Below are positions 49,501-58,500 of a stretch of DNA of 64,000 nt, in pieces. A model generated the notes under the pieces. It saw only the letters and a list, made by a program, of their open reading frames with translations, had not been told where the DNA came from and made no database searches. The DNA is from Ceriagrion tenellum (lineage: Eukaryota; Arthropoda; Insecta; Odonata; Coenagrionidae), in NCBI GenBank assembly GCA_963169105.1, contig OY720639.1:123215117-123279116 (forward strand). The letters are read 5' to 3'. Positions within the stretch are counted from its first letter, which is position 1; each line of letters opens with the position of its first letter. The translations under genes were made by a program, and so were the position numbers.

Positions 49501-52500
49501 CTACAGGGTTTCCACCAGAGTTATTTGCACGAGCCTTCAAGATTTACACAAGAAATCATAGCCATTAATTAAAAACTAAATTTTTCCAATTAATACATAA
49601 GAATCAAGTACCTCAATGTAAGCACAAAGAAAAATTAACATTCTAATAGTACCCAGACATAAATCATCTAGGAATATCCTTGCTTGTTTGCCTATGGAAT
49701 ATCATGGACCAAGATTATACACGTATGCCGATGAATGTTGCTTATGGTTAAACTTCACATACAATAATCTACAGAATCAGTTGTTGAATTATTTACTAAA
49801 CAGTACCATAAGCTGATTAAACCTTGTAAAAAAAACATGGTTCCATCATTTATCATAGAATAGACCTGGCTCTGTAGCTGATTCTGTGAAACATCTTGCA
49901 GTAAATTATACACCAAGCAACAGCTATAACAACTTCCACTGAATACCACCATATTCTTGTTCAAAAACTCATTTCATTTGCATAAAGACCTTTCAGTATT
50001 AACTAAACCAAAAATATGACCAACACCAAGTGGAAAAATTCTTCAACCAAAAAGATTCAGAAATGACTTTGAAACCTATGTACTCCTAATCACTTATGCC
50101 TCATAAAATCTAACGAAGTACCACTTCAAGAAATTAACGATCACCTGAAATTATTTACAAATGAGGATTATGGAAGGGCATTATTTTCACCATTTTCTAC
50201 CTTAATGTTAGTTACCATAATTCATTGAAATTTAAGCCATTCATTAAAACTAACAACCACAAAGGCTGATCAAGAGTAAATAGTTGCTATACAGTACAAG
50301 GACACTATAATCAGGGTGGCTCATTGAGAGGAGGACATCACAATAAATGATTATTTGGTCAATGTTGGTCACAATGTTACAGGCATATAGAGTTCTGTTG
50401 GTTATTAAGATCGGATATCTCTGCAGCACCACAAAAACGAGTCTGTGTTGCCGTGATTGTTGCCGGGGTTGCATAATTTTGCAGGTGCAGTTTATCTAAG
50501 ACATTCGTACACAAAGTTTTAGAAAATCAAGATAAGCAATCACTCAGAAAAGGCTAATGAAACTTGAACAGATGGACTTCCAAGTTTTTTGTTATGGGTT
50601 TGACTGATACATTTTAGTGCCTCTAGGATCCACTAGAGTAGCAGGAGAGGAGTTTCCCTGCACGCTATCATGGAGGGAAATGCAGCTATAATTCTTTGCA
50701 GCCATTCGTTTCGTTTGCTTTTGGTCCATTTTAAAAGTACACCGTTTTTTAATTAGGAAGCATAAGATGGGGAAGAGAAGAGAGTCTTCAGAATTAGCAA
50801 AGAAATAAAATTCATTCAGACATGTGAAAGAAAGAATGCAAAAAAAATGGAAATTGGCCAAAAATACAGTTTAACATTGTCAACTTTGTTTACCATTTTA
50901 AAAACCAAAAGAAAAATTAGGACAGCCCAGAAATTAAAAAATGCGAGCAAGTTTAGGGAGTAATTTCTTTCAAAATGATTTGCAGTTCCTATCAGTAGCC
51001 CCATGACAAAACCAAAGCAGCAGACTCTGCCCAACGGATGAACTTCGAAGATTTTCATGCAACCAATGAGTGGCTAAAGATGTGAAAGGGAGGAAAGGAT
51101 TTTCTCTCCTTTCAGCATCCAACTTTCTGAAGTTTCTGCAAGTAGGTGAACAGTGTGAAAAGACAGCTCTGCCATCTAGCTATCCATCAACTTAGTGAAT
51201 GAGACAAAAAAGGTGTTTGAAGTGCATGGTATCATATAGAAAACTTTATTTACAGTATCTTTAGAATAATGAAATGTGGTTCTACAGCTAAATGACCACT
51301 AGTGGCACTGTTGCCACCTATTTCTGCTGTTAATTGCTACTTCCAATTGCTATATATTTTTTCTGTGATAGTTCTTTGAGGGTAATAGTGGCTATCTACG
51401 GTATAATGAAGTAGCAAAACCAAAAAATAACTTTTCTCTTCAAGAACTTGCTGGATTGACAATAATCAAAGAACCTGTAGGCTATGGGTCATTCAAGATG
51501 CCTACACCATCTGAGAAGTCATTCCTTGGTACCTGACTCAATAAGAATATCTAATTAAATGAGAGAACCACTCCTGAGAGTACACGGAAATAATCTTTTG
51601 ATACAACATTTCACAAAATAATCAAGTTTTTCAAACTTGGAATCTAGATCTGAGCAAGATACTTTGGCTACGATTTCCTATTTGAATTATTTACTGAACT
51701 ATCTGGATGTGATACAGACAACAGCTCAAGATCAAGGAAAGACTCATGACAGCACAAGCTTAGCAGCAGTCATCGTGACTGATCGAGAATGGCACCAGTA
51801 ACTCAAACATATTTCAGTAGACTCTCGTTATTACGAAGTTCATGGGACCAAAAAATCAGCGGTTTGTAATAACATTGTTCGTATCAACGTGGTTTTTATA
51901 TAAACATCACAAAAAATATCTACTTGCTCTTTTTTGACCTATTTTCTCTTTTGTATGTCACAGCCGTGCTGTGAAATGATATCAGCCATGTAAATAACAA
52001 TCAAATTATGCGCTAAGATGTAAGATCAAACAGACTAATTTGTTGTTCGAAAATCATGCAGCATGCTATTTTTTGTAGTTATCGTCTTAAGCCGGGAAAT
52101 TAATTCAGCTGGGAGATTAATTCCACGGAAAAACTGCTCGGCTGCCTGTACAATTACTATGCGGCAAAATTAATACAGTAAAATTCAGAATTTAAGTATA
52201 TCGATTTTATGGAAAATTTGATTTCTCTCAAGTTGGTGAATGGTCCCACCCGATTCCTTAAGCAATATGGAATTATTATTTGACCTCATCATTTGACTTT
52301 GCGTAAATGCGATGTTACAATTTTACGCATAGCTACCCGGTGAAGGTATCAAATTGATTTTATCAAATGAAATAACAGAACTTGAAGAAATTTCCACAAA
52401 ATCGGCCAAATTCCTGCCCATCTGTAACGAAAATCTTCATGATAATTCCATACGACCGTGAAATTCAACTGTACCTAGATAATATGTGGCATTTTACCGG

Positions 52501-55500
52501 TATAATTTATTATTTTACTCTCCCGTATTTCAGCACGAAAAGTTATGGGTTCAACGTGTTTACTTATTTACGCTCGGACAGTTGTGCTGGAACCTTGATC
52601 TTGAATGATAAACCCCTTCAGCAGTTCCGAGTGAAGAGATAATGCTCGCTTATGGGTCCTCCAAAAGCAAGCGTGTCATCTCACTGGCGCGCGTTTTTGA
52701 GCGGAAGTTGATACACAGTTTGGCTTTATCATTTAATAAATTGAATTGAAGAACCAAGCCAGGCCATAATAACAGCAAACATAACGTAGTTCAAAACAAG
52801 AATGACGATTTTTAATAAATTTTTTATTACAATTGATGTTATCATATGCTATCTGTGTTTTTTTACCCTTTCGTGCTCGATCCATTCAATGAAAAATTCT
52901 AATCTTGCCATGAGCGCCGTGAACATATTCCTCTGCATAGAACTCTCTCGCGACATGGAATCGCACAGGCACCAATGCTTCTCATTGTCTAGGAGCCAAG
53001 CCAGAGGACAAGTCAGCGCCAGACACTTTCCTCGAACGTGTGGTGGAGGCAATCACGACACTCGTCATAGTACCATCTCCACTCATGGCCCGTGGCCAAC
53101 TGTGTATTCACTTAACATAATTGAGATTAACGATTAAATTTAACCGAGACAGGTTTCGTTAGCTTTTCAACTTATTTGTTATTTTTCTAATTGCCATAAC
53201 GTTTAACTTTTAATCTATAACACTTTTGCTAATGATTAAATTATTCGTTACTACCTTAACATTACGTGCAATCCTTATGTTTCGCTTTGAATTTACCAAT
53301 TTTAAATGGAACTTTATCTTTATTGATAACTAAGTTCTTGTATAATGAACATTCACGACAATTTATGAGCTTGAATTTTTCAAGTATTCAACATATATTC
53401 TTTGTAAATCCACAACGTAAAAAAACAATGGACCATGGACACAGTCCGGCGTACCATGAGATGGGGTGCCTAGTTACCCCTGGCAATTTCTTTTGCTTGC
53501 TTGTATTCCACTCAACCGCAAAGGCCAGTTGGCTTGCTGTTCATGCGGCAAAATCTACATCGTTGACAAACGACTTTCGTCTGCCTCCGTTGAAAATTCT
53601 GAGGCATGTAACCATGGTTGTGTTCGCAGCAAAAGGGAGAAATGCCAAGTTTTATCATTCATAATGTTGCTGGAGTTTATTTGCTATGCCTTCTCACTGA
53701 CAAAATTTAAGACATGAATAACACACTTTTCTCATCTAAATGGAAGACCTGACGTCTTTCTCTCCAGATGAGCGAAAGTGTCACAATTTCATTACATTTC
53801 AATGCCTACATACGATGTGTAGGGATTTTGAGGTCATAACTTTCGTACGCATGAAGATACTTTTTCAACGATGGAAACATGATGCTGAAACTTCACATGC
53901 GGTATAGTCATTCCCACAAGCCCGGGCAGAGAGTTTCACCAGGTCATTACAAAGCACTGATAACACTTCGCCAATTCAGACTTGAGTGATTGCCCTGCCG
54001 ATTGCTAGTGGTAACGCTAAGCTGCAGCTGCCTGAGGGGAAGAGGGACACATTTCGCCCACAGCACAGTCAAATTGGAAAGGGGGTTAAGAGCTAAGGAT
54101 GGGAAAGGGGAGTGGGTAGACCCAAGGCCAGGCCGGGAAGCAGGTAGGAGAGGGAGGATTAGCCGGGAATTGTGCCGGACCCCCTATTGGGTGAGTGACC
54201 TTTAGAGGGACAATAGAGGCATGAGATGTTGGGGAGGGGTGAAAGGGAAGAAGAAAAGTCCTTATCTTTTGTTTCTTCACTTTCACCTCTCCTCGACCTC
54301 TCATGCTCTCTCAGACTCCTTTCAAAGTGCAGTAACCAAGTGGGAGTTCTGTAACCTCAACCCAGTTAAATAGTTTATGCGAAGTATCCATTGTATATAT
54401 TTTAGTTCTCAAGCTCTTGGGCACAGTACGTGTGGCAAAGCTTCCTGATTTATAATGCAGCGTCGTGCATAGCCGAATGAATGCCATTATTTATGTGCCA
54501 GACTTCGTAATAAAGTATTTTTTGTTCCTTTGGGGACTGGGACTAAGATTCGTTATTTTGTAATAACGTTTCTTTACCATACATTTAGATACCCCTATCG
54601 TCAGGACCAACGATTTGGTTCGTAAGAATGAAAACTTCAAATAAACATTGTTTGTAATAAGGAGAGTCTACTGTAACATCATAATGCCTTATTTACAGTG
54701 AGCAATCAATCCCTTTCCTAATAAACTAGCTCTAGATTTCAGAAATATCAGGTCACGACAGCCAATCACCACAAATGGCTCGAAACTCTTGCTCCTTTGG
54801 AGCAAATTAAGAGCTCATGTCCTTTCTAACCAAATATCACCACATGAAAATAAGCAGCTAATCAGTCAATTAACAATTTACATACACATGTGAGCAGGGC
54901 CTGCTAATAAAGATTTTTCGTAAAAAAAAGGTGTGAATGCATCACAGAAGTGGCTGGAAATGTTAAAAGAACATTTGAGGCACACCTGAGGTTATATTCA
55001 CAAATTAGGGTGACAGCATCATACAACAAAAAACAGCACACAAAAAGCATGTTAGAAACAAACACCAAAGCTGACAAATATTGGCATGCATCCAAAGCAA
55101 CTCTTTCTCCAATCAAATCACTCCAACATTCAAGTACCAGAGATAAATCAAAAGATTTAAACAACTCACAGAAGCTATTACTCTACTATGAAGCTGAGGT
55201 CCAAGAAGCTGAGGTTGATTTGAATCGCTGAAGATGCTGTGAGCTTCCAATTCTGCTGAAAGTGTGTCTGACATTCTTTGTGCCATAGTTGAAGATGGAT
55301 TTAATTGGTTTCCCAACATGTGAGGTGCAGACACACCATTCTGGAACCTATTTCGAGAGATAAAGACAAAATTATCATTTATTTCACAGTAAGTTCATTA
55401 AATTAACACAAAAAATTATTCATAACATAAAGTCAAAAATTTCATTATCTCTCAACCGATTTTTATCCAATATATCTTTCCCTCTCTCCACATCCCTTCC

Positions 55501-58500
55501 ATCAAATAATATTCCAACAACCATCCTATCTAAAATAAATGAAAAACCAGAGAGGCACTCTGAAATTTCAAAGAATGGTATACTAAGTTCCCAATCAGGG
55601 TCATAATAGATAAAGCTGACGTTGATACAAGAAACCTCTACTTCCTATAAATACTTATCTAACCTTTGATATTAAAATTAGAAATTTTCACTAAGATATT
55701 TTTACATATTTTCACCCTTAAATTCAAAATAGCCTAAATATCTGCGATGTGGTGCTTCTTCAAAAAATAAAAACTGCCATAAAAAATAATAATAATAATA
55801 AATAAATTTATTGTATTATTCTAGGAGTGAACTCCTTTAGAACAAGGTAGTACATAATGTGATGTGCAAGGACAAATAACAAGAAAATAAATCATATACT
55901 CCATCAGAAAACAAATAAAGAATAATTCGTTCATATAAAAATTAGTAAAGCCATCAAACAAAAAACCATAGAGGAACCCAATAAAGAGTGATCTGTACAT
56001 AGAAAAATTAAGAATGGAATCGTACAACAACCAGAGTAAAACAAAAGAAAACTACACTTGAACTCTGGGATTTACACTTGAACTTGAACAGAGGTTAGTT
56101 CTTCAAACACATAAATTTACCACAGGCATAGCAATGAACAAAATCCATAACAGAAAGACATGATCTAAGTACCTGGATCACAAACAAGTAAATGTTTAAT
56201 AAGTTTTCTCTTAAATATTGTGAGTGTAGCACTGTCTTTTACATATTTTGGGAGGTTATTCCACAAATTTGAAGCAACAACTGTAAAGGATTTTTGGAAT
56301 GTCGCTGACCGGAACTGGGGTGCGTACAAAAAACAGGGGTCTTGTCTTGTAACAACATTAGTGTATTTACTACTTGGGAGAAAAAGATCCATTATGTACT
56401 GAGGGCTCCCATATTTGAGGAGGTTGAACATGAAGCAGGCTATGTTATACTTTCTTCTTGATTTAAGATCAAGCCAGGAGAGCCTTTTAAAATAAGGGGT
56501 TATGTGTTCATGTCGCCGTAGATTAAAGATGAATCTCACACAGGAGTTCAACAAACGCTGTAGCTTAATAGACTCTTATTAAAATAACAGATTAGATTAG
56601 AAAATAGTGAATTCTGGAGTACAAAATGAATGAATTCTGAGCAGGCATTATTTGATTTTTTTGATAATGAACTGGGAGAGAGGAAGAATAGATGAACCAT
56701 TGGCCAGTTTATTTTACTTCTTTTCAAGCTGAATGATGTTAGTGACCCATTTTACCGAGGCCCATTGTTGATAGTACCAGCACATACCAGATATAGTTTT
56801 TACTGGTTGATATTAAGGGTTAGATAATAGTTTGATAGCCAAACCTTGGACAAATGTGAGGATACTGGGACTAGCCACAGCAATATCTTAATGGAGTCCC
56901 CCTAAAGTGCACATTAGTTAAGTATAATCTTAAGTAAATCCACAAGATATGATCAGGACCCCTCGGTAGCTACACTAGTTAAAGCATTCAGCACAATATC
57001 AAGGGATGTGTTTGAGTCCCAGCAAAGGCAAATCATATTTCCTGCGTAATTTCTTAAGTAAGATAGCCAATTAATACATTGGCACAAATGATATGACCAG
57101 AGGAGTATAAATCATTTTAAAATCCACATTGCAATCACAGTGAGCTTGTTCAGTCAAGTCAAAAGAAATAGGAATTTCAACACAATATGCCTGAATATTG
57201 ACTGAAGCAATTCTTCCATATTTAAATATCGGCATGTAGCAAATGATGAAAATAATCTTTTTATTAGGAAAGAGACTAACACTAGATTTTCCCAAAAAGT
57301 ACTGATCTAAGCCATATAATATCAAGAGAAAAGATTAAGTTGCAATACATCTTCCATAAAACAGTGCAAAATTAGCAAACTGAGAAATAATTAGAGACTT
57401 ATGTAGTGTTAGCAGAAAGTATAAATCAAAAGTCAAAATTTGCTCTTACAACTTAATGTCCTTCTCTTCTTTTTTCTTCTTCCCCTTCTTCCCAATCTGG
57501 CTACTTTGTTGCAACCCTATTGATTGCCCAAGAGCTGCAGTGGTCGCTGAAGCCAAGGAATTCAAAGCAGACATTGAGTTCTGTGACTCAGAGGCTGGAC
57601 TACCAGGAGGAGACATCTTCGGCAGCTCACTGATGGGTCTAGCGCCAACCATATGAGTTGTGTCATTCCCATTTGATGATGTAATTCCACTGCTTTTTCC
57701 CCTCTTATTGCCACTGGTACTACTGCTACTACCCGACCTTTTAGTTTTAGTCCTTCCCTTGTCCACGTGTTTCTCAGCAGAAGGTGCCCTGAAATATATT
57801 TCATGGAGAACACTTCATAATGTACTATAATTAGTATTTTTAGGTGTAACTGTGGAATCAATTCATATTAGTATACAGAAATAGCTTAATGATTCAACCA
57901 TTAATAATTTATTATATAAAAACATTAGTAATGCACACAAACTTGGAAGGAGAAAGACACTAATAAGGAAGTCACATGAAGAAAGGGGGAGGGATGTTTA
58001 ATGTAAATGATATGGAGTAGAAGGGATACCAAACACATTCTGAGACATAACAGCCTCTTGACAGCAATTTTTCCCAAGAGAATTATCAAAGAAGAGCAAG
58101 GATGGAATACCAAATATACTCACTACATCTAGACCTCATGTATAATACACCTCCAGATTTTTCACCCAAAAAATTATACTATTCCCTATGGCATGTGTAT
58201 AGTCCAACATGAAAAATAATCACTTGAGTCATACCAGCTAACCAACTAAAACTAACAATAGAGCTTTTGCAAATGAATTGGACAAACGAATACCTTTTAC
58301 TTTGCCAATATTGAAACAGCTACCAATTTCATTGCCATGATTGGCTAGATAATGCATATTGTTGTTAATAATCACGACAGAACATATCAAATCATGAATA
58401 TATGAGAATAGAGTTTCAATTTTTTTATAATGTACTTCATTTGTTATTCTGCTGATGTATATACACTCTTTCCAAATCGATCTTGCTCTCAATTTGCCTG

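Noticed and set aside
52802..53664. Plus-strand frames in the 2.9 kb pogo-like element as a transposase
   Set aside because: No helix-turn-helix or DDE/D motif could be seen; overlapping frames look like chance in GC-richer DNA.
55821..56030. Minus-strand frame of 69 codons after the LINE C-terminus
   Set aside because: Very biased hydrophobic/aromatic composition in an AT-rich LINE 3' UTR; likely chance.
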